From: Leucosporidium creatinivorum
Taxonomy: Eukaryota > Basidiomycota > Microbotryomycetes > Leucosporidiales > Leucosporidiaceae
Assembly: GCA_001600635.1 (NCBI GenBank)
Contig: BCKL01000019.1
Coordinates: forward strand, 551,232-615,231
Direction: 5' to 3'
DNA length: 64,000 nucleotides
The notes under the pieces are model-generated. The model was not told where the DNA came from. It saw only the letters and a list, made by a program, of their open reading frames with translations, and did no database searches. A program made the position numbers and the translations under genes. Shown piece by piece: positions 31,438-41,973 of the stretch. The stretch's first letter is position 1. Each line of letters opens with the position of its first letter.

Positions 31438-34120
31438 CTAACACTCGAACTTGGCGATCTGAACCTCCAGCGTAGGAGCGGCGAGCACATTGGTGACGGC
31501 GCGAACGTCCTCGGCGAGCGCTTCGGGTCCGCAGGCTGGAAGGAAGAAGGACAAGGAAGCGTCAGCGAAGTCCTGTAAGAGGAGCAGGTAAGAGAACACT
31601 AAGCTGCTTACCGACGACACAAGACCTGCCCGAAGCAGCAGCGATGAACTCCCTCGTAAGCTCGGCGACTTGAGGTCGGCCTCGGTGCACGACGGCACGG
31701 CCAATGTGGGTTGACGGCGAAGCGGAGAGGTCCTTTTTCTCGTCGAAGTCGTCGCTGAGAGAGGGAGTTTTGGAGCCGGTAGGGGTAGAGCGACCGCTTC
31801 CCTCGCCGTCGTTGCGAGTGACAAAGATTTGGACGTCGAGGTTGAGGCCAGCGCGGTCGGCGCGAGCACGGCAGTCGTCGAGGGTCGAGTCAATCCATTG
31901 TGCTTGGTCTTTAGACAGCGAGAAGGTCAGCTGGAAGCTCGAGGCTGACGAAAAAGAGTCCAACTCACCGAGATGATGGACAGCCCAGACGAGCTTGACG
32001 TTGGACGTGGCGCAGATACCCTGGTCGGCCTTCCTGCAGACAGAAGAGAGGATGGAAGCGACGTGGGTGATGCCGCTGCCTCCAGCGACGAGCAGGACAT
32101 TGTCGAACTCTTCGGCGGCGGGTCCACGACCATGGAGTCCCTCGATCGAGATGGTGAGGGGGCATGAGGTTGACTTGGAGGAGCCAGTCTTGCGCAAAAT
32201 GATACCTGCAAGCTCCCGAGTGACGCCGTTGTGGATGCGAAGGACGAATTGGAGGTGATGGTCTCCAGCAGCGGCCGAAGAGTCGGGGACGTTGGCGACC
32301 GAGAAGGGATGACTTTGACCGTAGAGGTGAGGCCTACGAAGAAGATCGGCTCCCCAGAAGGAGATGTAGCTGTCGAGAGATGGGCGACATGGTGGTCAGC
32401 GCACAACTCGGCGAAACGACTCCAAAAACTCACGCATGCTGTCCGGCCTCCCAAGTGCCCGAGGGGAAGGGAACGCTGAGGCGGATAGCTCCGTGACAGA
32501 CTGAAGCCTCAGCCTCTAACAGAGGATTATGCAGGACGAGGCGAGATTGGTAGCGGTTGGCGACGTGCAAGATGAGCCGAATAGATCGCTCAAAGACCCA
32601 AACGCCAACGCCGGCCCAGACCCATGGGACCATGATGGGGCGGTCTGCAGTAAGAGTTGAAGTCAGTTTGATGTCAACGGAGCGAGTAGGCATTTAGACT
32701 CACGATAGAAGGATCCAGCGAGCATTAAGACGGCGCCGATGATGTGCGAGATGAGGAACAGCTCGTACCAACGGCCTCGGATGGCCTTGATACCTCCGAT
32801 GACGCATACAAGACCTCCGACGACGGCAGCGATGCCCCACTTGAAGTACGCCTCGCTGTAGAGAGAGCGGAGGGGAGAGCGAGAAGCGAGTAAGCTTCGG
32901 CGATGACGAAAAGAGCAAGGAGGGCCAAGAGGGAAGGCCGAGGAATCAAGAGAAAGAGAACACGATGTATGGACTCACGTGTACTCCTCGTGCAGCGACT
33001 CGACGCCCTTGAACTGAACGTAGTAGCCGGTGTAGGCGAGCGTGTGGACGAAGCATTGAATGAAGCATATTGTGCCGATGACCTTGTGGTAGAAGCGGAT
33101 CTCCTGTTGTTGTCGTACAAAGAGAAACGGAGATAGCTGTCAGCTTGGGGCGTCGCGAGGAGATTCGGCGGTCGGATAGCGCTCGGCGATGACGAACCTG
33201 GTAGGGGAAGCCTGTAGGAGGTCGAGGTCAGATGTGTAGGTATAAGGAGCACGGAGAGAAAACTCACCAGTCAAGATGTGAATAATCGAGTTGCGCCCAG
33301 CGAAGGAGTAGAGGAGAGGGAAGTTGGCGACGGCGACTCGACCAGCTCGGCGGGAGAAGGCGCGAGCGGCGTTGGCGTTCAGAGTGACGGGCCCTCGTGT
33401 ACTGACGGCGACGACGAGGCAGGCGACCTAGGTAGTGAATCCAGGTTGAGGTGAGAAGAGGGAGAAGGGAAGAGAAGGAACAAGGGAAGAGCAAAAGGGA
33501 AAGTGAAGAGGGCGAGGTGAAGGGCAGGTCAGTTATGTGCACTCTCAGAGCCAACTAGGCGAGGTCGAAGAGCCTCACGATGTTGATCTAGATGTCAAAG
33601 AAGAACAGTCAGCTCTTGAAGCTGCAAAAGAGCCTTCAGAACCGCCGAATTGACTCACGCTGATGATGGTCGTGAGAAGAAGGAAGCGGATCCAAGTCAT
33701 CGAGGCGAGAGGCTGGACGCCGACAGGCTTGTTGAACAAAGCATCAAGTCGATCCGATGCACGCAGGAGGGCAGGTTTGGACGAGTAGATGGACGAGGCG
33801 CCAGATCCCTTCTTTTCGTTGGCGGGGAGAGCGGCGAGTCGTGCGCGCTGTTGCCGGCGGAGGTAGATATACTGGATCTGGAGGACGATGTAGCGAAGGG
33901 TGAAGATGCCGAGGATGCACCCGAAGATGATGGCGTAGACGTTGCAGACGTCTAAGGGAGAGGAAAGAAGGGTCAGGCTCCCTCCGACATATTCCGCGAC
34001 CCAGTCAGATAACGCAGACGACTCACCCAGGCTTGCAATCTTCTGACGAGCTTTCTCTGCCGTGTCGGCTGGTGACTGCTCCTTCTTGAGGACGTGCAGG
34101 TGGTCCAAGAGGGCGGGCAT
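31438..34120 (-). CDS. Ferric-chelate reductase (FRE family)
   Basis: ATG at 34120. The N-terminal part is extracytosolic, followed by TM helices (VYAIIFGCILGIFTLRYIV; MTWIRFLLLTTIIS). The ferric-reductase domain has the paired haem histidines: FYHKVIGTICFIQCFVH and later FLISHIIGAVLMLAG. The cytosolic part has an FAD-binding HPFSVAN block, an NAD(P)H-binding LLVAGGSGITHVASIL block and the C-terminal CGPEALAEDVR. FRE enzymes pass electrons from cytosolic NADPH through FAD and two haems across the plasma membrane to reduce Fe(III) or Cu(II) for uptake. About ten exons, all with usual splice signals. Full length for the family, ending KFEC rather than the usual EEF-x-W. Close relatives include NADPH oxidases, but the layout without EF hands favours FRE. 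Confidence 0.88.
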
Positions 34121-35431
34121 GGCGAGAGGAGCGACCGAAGTGTGGGATGAGAGGAGAAAGAGGAAGAGCAGCAGAAGGGAGAAAATCGCGCTGCCATCAG
34201 ATTGCGCTGGCTTTGATCTTCGGTGAAGCCTTCCGACCGAGGCACCTCCAGGCGAAAGGCCGGCGCCGAGTCGAGCGAGCGAAGCAGGAGAGGGAGCGGG
34301 CTGGTTCGAACGCGAGGTGACTCGGATAAGTAGAAGGTAGAGGTAGAGGCTCTGGTGAAGCTTAGCTGCTCCCTTGCAGGCCTACAGCGAGCAAGACCCG
34401 CCGAAGGAGAGCAACCCCAGCTTCCTGGCGAGCTACCCCGCTCAGCGATCGTGTGAATTCCCACCCTTTTCTCCTGCTCCAGCTCCTCCTGTAGGCAAAT
34501 ACAGACGAGTCCAGACGTCTCTGCCGAACCTGCAGTCGTCCACGAAGTGTCCGCTCGAACCCCTCGCCGAGCTTCGAGCGTGAGTTTTGAGCTGGCGTAA
34601 AAGGCGCTTCTCCCTCCTCCCCATCGAGCGCCGTCGCACTACAGCTCGACTGTGTATCCTACGCCGACTTCACTCGCCAAACATCGCCTCGGGAGAGGCT
34701 GCTTCCCTCCCTGCTGAGCTCCTCGACGAGGAAAATAATCCTGCAGGCGAGTCCTGAGCCTTTTCCGCGGCGGGGACTGCAGCTCGATACTTAGCGAGGC
34801 TCCCACGAGAGAGTCGACTCTGAAGCGGGCGAGAGCTTCAACGGACGAGCAAAGTCGGTTGTCGGCGGTTGAAGAGAGGCAGAGCGTGGAGGGCGCCGAG
34901 CAGTTGAGTCGGCGAGCGAAGGTCCTCGATTCGGTGTAGCTGATAGAGAGCAAAGTAAACAAGGTAGAAGTAAGAAGTAAAGAGGCGAGGACAGCGCCCA
35001 GCGCAAGAGGCAGTAAGCCCAGCGAACCGGCGCAGTGCTCTGCCAAGGCAACCCCGAGCGCTGCCAACCCAACGCGTGCGTAGGGATTCAGGCGATGCGT
35101 TTAGGCTGCATGAGAGTCGATCCGTGAGAGTGGCTGATCTCACAGTGGAGACGGAGGCTCGAGAGCCATCGCCGAGATGACCTCCTTTTCCCCTCCTGCG
35201 CCTTCTGCAGCTCTGCACGAGGTCAACGTGAGAGGAGAACAGAAACGCGAAAGAAAGAAAGCCTTCCGTCACGGTTCGAGATGCCCAGCAACGCCGGACG
35301 ACCAACGACCGCCTGGCTCAGCCGATTCTCCCGATTCTCACTTCGCCGAGCAAGCCTCGAATAGCGATTGGACCTCAAGGATGCAGTATAACAAGTCTGG
35401 AGTGTTTGTATGAGTGTAGGGAAGCTATAAA
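34121..35431. other. Intergenic, about 1.3 kb (ferric reductase 5' flank)
   Basis: Holds the ferric reductase promoter and the 3' flank of the ectodomain-GTPase gene. A GGATAA occurs near 34323, but a lone GATA core is not enough to call an iron-regulator site. No supported gene. Confidence 0.4.
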
Positions 35432-38400
35432 TCAGACATAAGAAAGCCCCTGCGTAAGCACGGCACCCGTAGCAGCTCCTTGCAGCGCCTTCTTCGACCT
35501 GTTCGCCGAGCGCCGAAAGGTGAGGTCAGCTCCGTCCTCTTCCTCTTCCAATCCCTCGACTCAACAAAGTGAAAAAACTCACGTCTGCGACCAAGTGAAC
35601 AACCACATGACCGCATCGCTCACCCCATCCCCTCGCATCGCACTGAGAGGCATCACGGCCCAAGCGCTTCCAGGAGGGCGTTGGGAGAGGAGAGGAAGGA
35701 AATGCTGCTTGATTTGCTCGAAGGGTTCGGCGGTGGGGACGTCGAGCTTGTTGACGAGGATGAGGACGGGGACGCCCGTCATCCAGGCGGAGTGGAGGAC
35801 GGTTTCTGCGAGGGAGAAGGGGAGGTCAGCGACTGCCGAGAAGAAGAGAGCGAGAGAAAGCGGACGAAGAGCGGTGAAAGCGGCGTTGATGCCCTCCTTG
35901 TTGGTAGCGTCGACGATAAAACAAACAGAGTGATGGTCGCTGATGTTGTTGAGCCACTTGGGACGTCTCGCAGCAGCGCCTGTTCGCTCAGCTCAAAGTC
36001 AGCTCGAACCCGGCGACGCTCCACCTCCTCGAGAACTCACCAGACTGATCCCTAAACGTCATGATACTGCTAGCGAAAGCAATTTTGGTGTCCACGGTCT
36101 TCTTGACCGGCGTCCTCGCCACCTTGCCCGGCTTGAACTTGACGAAATTGAGCACCTCCTGCGCCCTCCCGATGAAGGTCGACTTGCCCGCTCCTTCGAG
36201 GCCCATCATCAGCACGGCGAAGTCCTGGATCTTCGGATGCGGGAACTTGTCGTCGGGATCTTGGTTCTGCGTCGAGTTGTGCGCCTGGTTCGCTCCCTGC
36301 GTAGCGTGGAGAGCGGTAGTCGCGGCCGCCGAACCGCCTTTGAGGGCTTTGATGCCGAAGATGATGGCCACAAGGAGGAGGGCCATGCCGATGATTCCGC
36401 CGACTGCGATGCCAGCGATGACGGGAGTGGAGAGCGAGGAGCTAGAGTCGGAGGTGGTGGAGGCCGTTGCCGAGTTGATGGTGGGGACGACATCACGGAC
36501 CACAGGGTCGGTGCAGGCGGAGGAGGAGCACGTGGCGCTCTGGGGGTGATAAGGAGATGGTCATGTAGCGGAGAGATCGACGAGGGGGCAGCGTAGAGGA
36601 AAGAGAAGGGTTCGCCGAAGTCAGGTGGAGAGGAGAAGGAGCGATGAACGGAAGGGTCAGCTCCTCGCTCTTTACGGCACCACTCTACAAAGTCAAAGCT
36701 CACCTCGCACTGATCATCAGCCGAGCAAGGATCTGTCACGACCCTCACGAACGGATCCTGACAGGTCTGATCGCCGCTCGTCGCGGAACCGATGTAGGTG
36801 CAGAAGCCTGGTGGAGGTGGGAGCATGTGACGAGGAATAGGTTGATGCAGACGAGGAGAGGGTGGTCAAAAAGAGAAAGGGTCCAGGGGAGTAAGTGAGC
36901 GTCCATCGAGCAACAAGAGCGAGCTCGGCGCTAGCGAAAGCTCACCCGTATTGCAGATATCGTCAGTCGTGCAGGTCGTGTTGGGCTCCTGGGTTCCCAC
37001 AATAACCTTGGTCGCGCAGATTCTGTTGTCGCAGTTCCCTAGGGACAGCCTCAAGGTCAGTTTCCCCTCATCCTCGGCGCAGGCGGTCGACTCACTCGAG
37101 CGACAATCCCCACTGGCATCGCAGACCTCGCCGTTCTCATACGGTTTAATCCTCTCGCACTTCCCCACTCCTACTTCATCGGCCGAGAGACCGACGCATG
37201 CCATCGAGCGGTTGGAGGAGAGGGAGCAGTCGATTTGGGCTGAGCAGAAGGCGGATTCGGAGGCGAGAGGGGAGAGGGGAAGGCAGTTGTTGGTTGTTGA
37301 GTTGGTGGAAGGGGAGGAGGAGTTGGAAGAGAAGGGTGAGGGGCATTTATCTGCGTGAACGTCGAGAGAAGAGGGAGGAGGAGGATGAGAGGTCAGCGTC
37401 GAACTCCCTCGAACTCTCCCTTCCTCGACTTCGACGCTCAGACTCACCGTCCCCACTCCAGCACTTAGCCCCTTCATCACCACAGCCCATCCCACTCGGC
37501 ACCAAGAACGGCACCACCGTTTTCCCATGCTCCACGCACTTGCCGCTCCCTACAGTGTCGGTCAGATCGTCGCATGTGACTTCTTTGCCCGGGAGGCAGT
37601 CGGCCGTGGCGCTGCATGCTTGGCCGACGGGGACGAGCTTCTCGGTAGAGGGGGGTGGACAAAGGGGAGTGGAGGAGGAGGACGAGGGGCAGGTGGAGGC
37701 GGAGTCTGCGAGCGCCGAGCGGCAACGGCGAGCGACTGATTAGGTGCTGCTTCGTCTAGCTCGCTCGGTCGCTCAGAACGTAAAAGAGCACCAACGCACC
37801 GATATCACTAGCCCAGCACTTGGTCGTCCTACTCCTCACTAACCCTTGCGCCTCGCTCCCTCCCTCGGGTGTGCAAGTTCCGCCAGTAGCGACGAGCGTA
37901 GGCTCCGTACTCGAAGTCGTCGAATTGGTGCAAATTCTTTGATCGTTACAGATGAGTGGGGGGGTGGCCTGTTATTGTCGAGGTGCGTCAGCTCTCCCTA
38001 TTCTTCGCTCGCCGAGCTCGAGCTAGAAAGCGACTCACTTGTCCATCACAGTTGCCAGTCTGGCCTCCTACTCTTCCAGGGAAGCAGTGCCCGCCAAGGA
38101 CTACATTCTCCACCGTGCCAGGATCCGAACAAGTCGGGTAATAGCCCGTTTGGAAGCAATAGTCGCTGACGCAGGAAATGTCGCCGGCGAGATTGGCGGA
38201 AGGACAGGCGTTGCCGTCGGTGATAAGAGTGGTGTTGGTGGCGATGCAGAGGCCGGTAACGCACGTCTATGTAGTGCGAGGGAGAAGAGGAGATGAGAGT
38301 CGAAGAGGAGGAACGGGTGAGCGAAGTTCGGCGATGCTTCGCAGACCGTCTTCCGCCGATTCGACGAGTAGAGTAGCTCACCTGGCCGTCCGAGCAAACG

Positions 38401-39297
38401 GGATCACACGTGGTGCTCCCTGAGCAGAAGCCAGTCGTCGGCTCGCAGGTCTGGGGGGAGGAAGGAGCTATCAGTCTCTAGATCTCGAAGCGAGTCACAT
38501 TGGCAGCTCCGCAACATCTCTGGAAGGACTTGACGCACCTGGCCAGACGGACATCGTGTACCTTGACAATAGTTGGTCTTATCACAGGTGCGCGTCTCGG
38601 TGTTACAGATCTCCACGATCGTGAGCGAAGAGAATTAGTACGCTTCGGCACTTCCCATCTCTCTCGCTCTTCTTGTGGAGCTCTCCCTCGTTTTAAGCTC
38701 ATCAACACGCGGAGAAGTACTACTCACAAAGCCGACCGTGCAAGCTGGATCGCAAGTAGTCGTAGGCTGCGCACAAACCCCATTCAAACAGCTCGCCGAA
38801 GCGCACTGGGAATCGGTTTGACAGGCCTCTCCCAGCTGCAGGTCGTTGGTGGTGGTGGTGGTAGGCGCGCAGGTCCCTTGTTGACATGTCTATTGATCGA
38901 TTGCGAGTGACGCCGGGGGTCAGCTCTGCGTTTACCGAGCTTCCCGGTGACTCGGCGAAACGAGAGGGATGAGAGAGATGTGACGACTCACCGAACGCCC
39001 AGCAGCAAAGTTCTCGCAGGTCTGATCATCAAAGCATTGTCCCCCATCTGCTACTTGCCCTTGTACGCTAGCGGGGTCGGTGCAGAGGCCGTTGTAGCAG
39101 AAGTTGGAGGAGCAGTCGGGTGAGGCGGCGCAGGAAGAGTCGAGTGGGAAGGGAGTGGTGGTGTTGACGTCTTGGCGGGCGATGAGATGGTGATAAGACG
39201 AGGTGGGGAAAGTGGGGAGAGAGAGGGAGGAAACGAGTGGAGCGACGAGGAGGAGGGAGATGAAGGAGAGAGGCAGGGCGAGGAGTGAGCGTCTCAT
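35432..39297 (-). CDS. Single-pass membrane protein: Cys-rich ectodomain fused to a cytosolic small GTPase (872 aa)
   Basis: Fourteen exons, all in phase: 39297-38992, 38889-38728, 38610-38539, 38450-38382, 38266-38039, 37968-37800, 37705-37448, 37350-37096, 37038-36946, 36807-36704, 36539-36041, 35979-35866, 35805-35583, 35498-35432. A signal peptide (LLALPLSFISLLLVAPLVSS) leads into about 580 residues with about 60 Cys in short modules (C-x-x-x-x-D-C-x-x-x-x-C-x-x-G-x-C). One TM helix follows (about 611-636, IAGIAVGGIIGMALLLVAII), then an Arf/SR-beta/G-alpha-like GTPase: G1 GLEGAGKST (685-693), G3 DQSG, G4 NKLD, G5 SAM. The Gln usual after G3 is absent and there is no lipid-anchor motif at the C-terminus. 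Topology equals SRP-receptor beta, but SR-beta has almost no lumenal part. Role unknown; a receptor or cell-surface sensor is inference. The 35865 donor (GTCCGC) is atypical. Confidence 0.82.
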
Positions 39298-39969
39298 CGC
39301 CGACTTGTCGCTGGGCGTGGGCGGACTGAGGGTGCTGGGTGCTGTAGTCTTGTAGCCTTATCGAACGAACAAAGTAAGAAGCAGAGAGAAAGCCCTTCAA
39401 GATCACTGGACCAAGGACCACGAAATCTTGAGTTCCATGTCTCGGCCTTCGATCTCTCCCCGCCGAGCCTTCGACTCGAAGGATCTGAGAGCACCGGGAA
39501 GCGGAGGGTGACCAATCATCGACCACCTACGGGAAGGCTTGGCAGGTGGTCTCTTTGTCTCATGTATCGAGGGGTTACAACGCTTCCCGGCCATCGAGGG
39601 GACAACGAAGCGGTTGATCTTGGGGTGAACGAGCGCCGAGCTGGGCGCCGAGCACTTCCCATCAACCCGGCGCAGGAGGCGAAGGTAGCTTACTTCGCTA
39701 CGCTCAGCCCGCGAACGGTGTATCGAGTGGATGCTCTTGTAGCGTGAGGGGAGCGGGCGAGTAGGCGAGCGAGTAGCCAGCGTCTGTCGCCTCCGCCGAG
39801 TGCCGAAGCGAGCTGCTCCTCAAGCGAAGAAAGCTGCGATGCCCGCTCGTGAAGCTGCAGACAAGCAGTCGTCCATCCTGCTCAGCTCTTCGCCTCTCCG
39901 TCTCTTTCCCCTCCCCGCTTCCCTCTCCTCGGCGCTTCATACACTCGACGCCCTCAATTCCATCTGCAC
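39298..39969. other. Intergenic: 5' flank of the ectodomain-GTPase gene
   Basis: About 670 bp; no recognisable gene or repeat besides GCCGAGC words near 39633-39650. Confidence 0.4.
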
Positions 39970-40803
39970 TCAGATCTCCTGCTCTCCCACGCCAGCCTCG
40001 CTCGCCTCCTTCTCCATCCTCGCTGCTCCCTCCTTGTCCCCTCGCTCCCTCAGGATCTGTGCTGCCTGCAACGCGGCCAACCGGCGCTCCGAGAGGACTT
40101 GCTTGATTCGGGCCATGGATTTTTGGACCTGCGAGCGAGGGAAGATTAGCGTTTGGGGGACGCAGAGAAGGATGCAGGCGAGACGAATAAAGGGAAGAGG
40201 GCAAGGGTAGAACCGAACAGCGCCGAACGAACAGCAACTCACCATCCTCGTCTTCTCCCCCTGACTCGAGAACCCCCTCAAATCGACCCTCAACCGCCTA
40301 GCTTCCTCCCTCTGCGTCAAGAGGACGTTCCTCTCCCTAAGAAGGATGTACCACAGTTGATGCAGCGCTTGGAAGGACAACAGGCGTAGTTCGGGGGAAG
40401 TGTAGGAGCGGCCTGTGGTGTGGTGGGGCAGAGCGGGCGTTAGCAGTGGTACAGAGGTACAGCTATAGCCCTGCAGCTACCAAGCTACCAGACTACAGCC
40501 CTACAGCTCTACAAGAGAGACTCTGAACGCACCCGTCTCATCCTTCCTCTTATCCGGCACCTCCAAGCTCTCCTTTGTAGCATGGAAGAAGCCCCACAAG
40601 GGATGGGCAGTAGTGTTGGTATCCTCCTTCCTAGGCCATTGCGAACGAGGTACAGAATCCTGTGCAGAGGGCAGGCCGTAGAGCGTAGGATCGCGTTTGG
40701 GCAGGCCGGAACGAGGTTGGGCGCGGGCTGAGAGGGCGGAGGAGGTGCAAAATGTGCGCTGTAGCCGTGTAGAGGACGATGAGGCGAGGCGGGCGAAGGA
40801 CAT
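39970..40803 (-). CDS. Mitochondrial ribosomal protein uL29m (MRPL47 family; yeast MRPL4)
   Basis: Three exons (40803-40533, 40412-40243, 40128-39970) give 199 residues. The N-terminus is basic, Ser/Thr-rich and lacks acids (MSFARLASSSSTRLQRTFCTSSALSARAQ in pattern), a typical mitochondrial targeting sequence. The core G-R-S-Y-T-S-P-E-L-R-L-L-S-F-Q and LHQLWYILLRERNVLLTQ is the signature of uL29m, followed by a long helical C-terminus. uL29m sits near the exit tunnel of the mitochondrial large subunit. Length and motifs are normal. The first intron (40413-40532) is full of CTGTAG/CTACAG words. Confidence 0.85.
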
Positions 40804-41973
40804 GATGTGCTACAGACGAGGTGATGGGCGGAGAGAGAAAACGCAAGGGGTTGACTTTCGACTAGCAAATGGTGTAGAAGGCGAATCGACTACAGCGTCT
40901 TGGGAGCTCAGATAAACCTACAGAGCATTTGCTACGATCCCACAGAGCTATCCTCTGCTCTCCTACAGCTTCGACTCGCTCAAAGGCAGCTCCGCCGTTT
41001 CCTTCTCTTCGCCAGCTCGCTTTTCTGCGCTTCTGAGGGACTACACCGACGTTTAGAAAGGCATGGCCGCTTACTATACACTCTACCGGTATCTGCCTGC
41101 TCTGCTCGCTGTTCTACTCGAGTGCGAGGGATCGAACTGCCAGCGCCGAGGAGGGGAGAGCCGAAGTCGACGGTTGTGAAGCAGGCAAGGAAGGGTGGAG
41201 GAACAGAGACGATTACGATGAGGCCTAGTAGGAATTTACGCAGCCTACCACTGTGACTCGAATCACAAGTTTGTCCTCTTTCGCAGTCCAGCTCGGCACT
41301 CGCCATCATGCCAAGTTCCGCCGAGCAGGCTGCAGGATGTATTCAGAGGTTCGTCGAGGAGAGTAAAGATGCAGCTACGAAGTGCCGACTACATGCACGA
41401 TACTCGTAACACTCTCGGAAGGCGCCTACAGCCCCCGCCGAGCAGAACGAACTAGCTCGGCGCTGATGGGGAAGAGTCACAGAAGGCTGAGGGACGCCGC
41501 CGAATGGCCAAGAGATAACCTTAAAGTAGGGCCGTTTGTCCTGCGAGTAACGCAGCACTCCCAAACTCGGTACAGCTCCCTCGGCTCTCAGCTTCGGCGG
41601 AGGCAGCTCGGCGCTGGATGCTGAAGTCGAGTTGTGCTCGCTTCTCTGCATCAAAGGCATGAGAAACCGTCGTCATACAATCTCAAGGTTCATGTGCTTG
41701 CTACACAATGTGTCTCTGTACGACGAATTGAACCTTCCTGATCCAGCCTCAGCCCCTCAGCGTAGGACTTGGAGCTCCCGCCAGCTGCGGTTGCCTCCCG
41801 CTCCATTCGCTTCGTCTCAGCAGCAGCAGCTTTCTATCGAGCTACAGCCCGCCCTCTTTTGACCCACTCGCGTACAGCTACAAGGCTACAGCTTTCTCAG
41901 CTCTCCCCCCACCTGTCAACCAGCCACCCCCTCCTTCGCTGAGCAGCCAGCAGCCAGCTCTGACCGAGCAGCC
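40804..41973. other. Divergent intergenic region, about 1.2 kb
   Basis: Between uL29m (-) and the O-fucosyltransferase-like gene (+). Several CTACAG/TACAGC words occur (for example near 40890, 40918, 40962, 41844, 41874 and 41889). No supported gene. Confidence 0.4.

Noticed and set aside
34319-34329. GGATAA near the ferric reductase start as a possible iron GATA-factor site
   Set aside because: A single GATA core without the full consensus is expected by chance in 1.3 kb.
34639-35067. Minus-strand frame of 142 codons with a hydrophobic N-terminal stretch
   Set aside because: One hydrophobic run only, no family match, unusual composition, and no splice or homology support. Left as intergenic.
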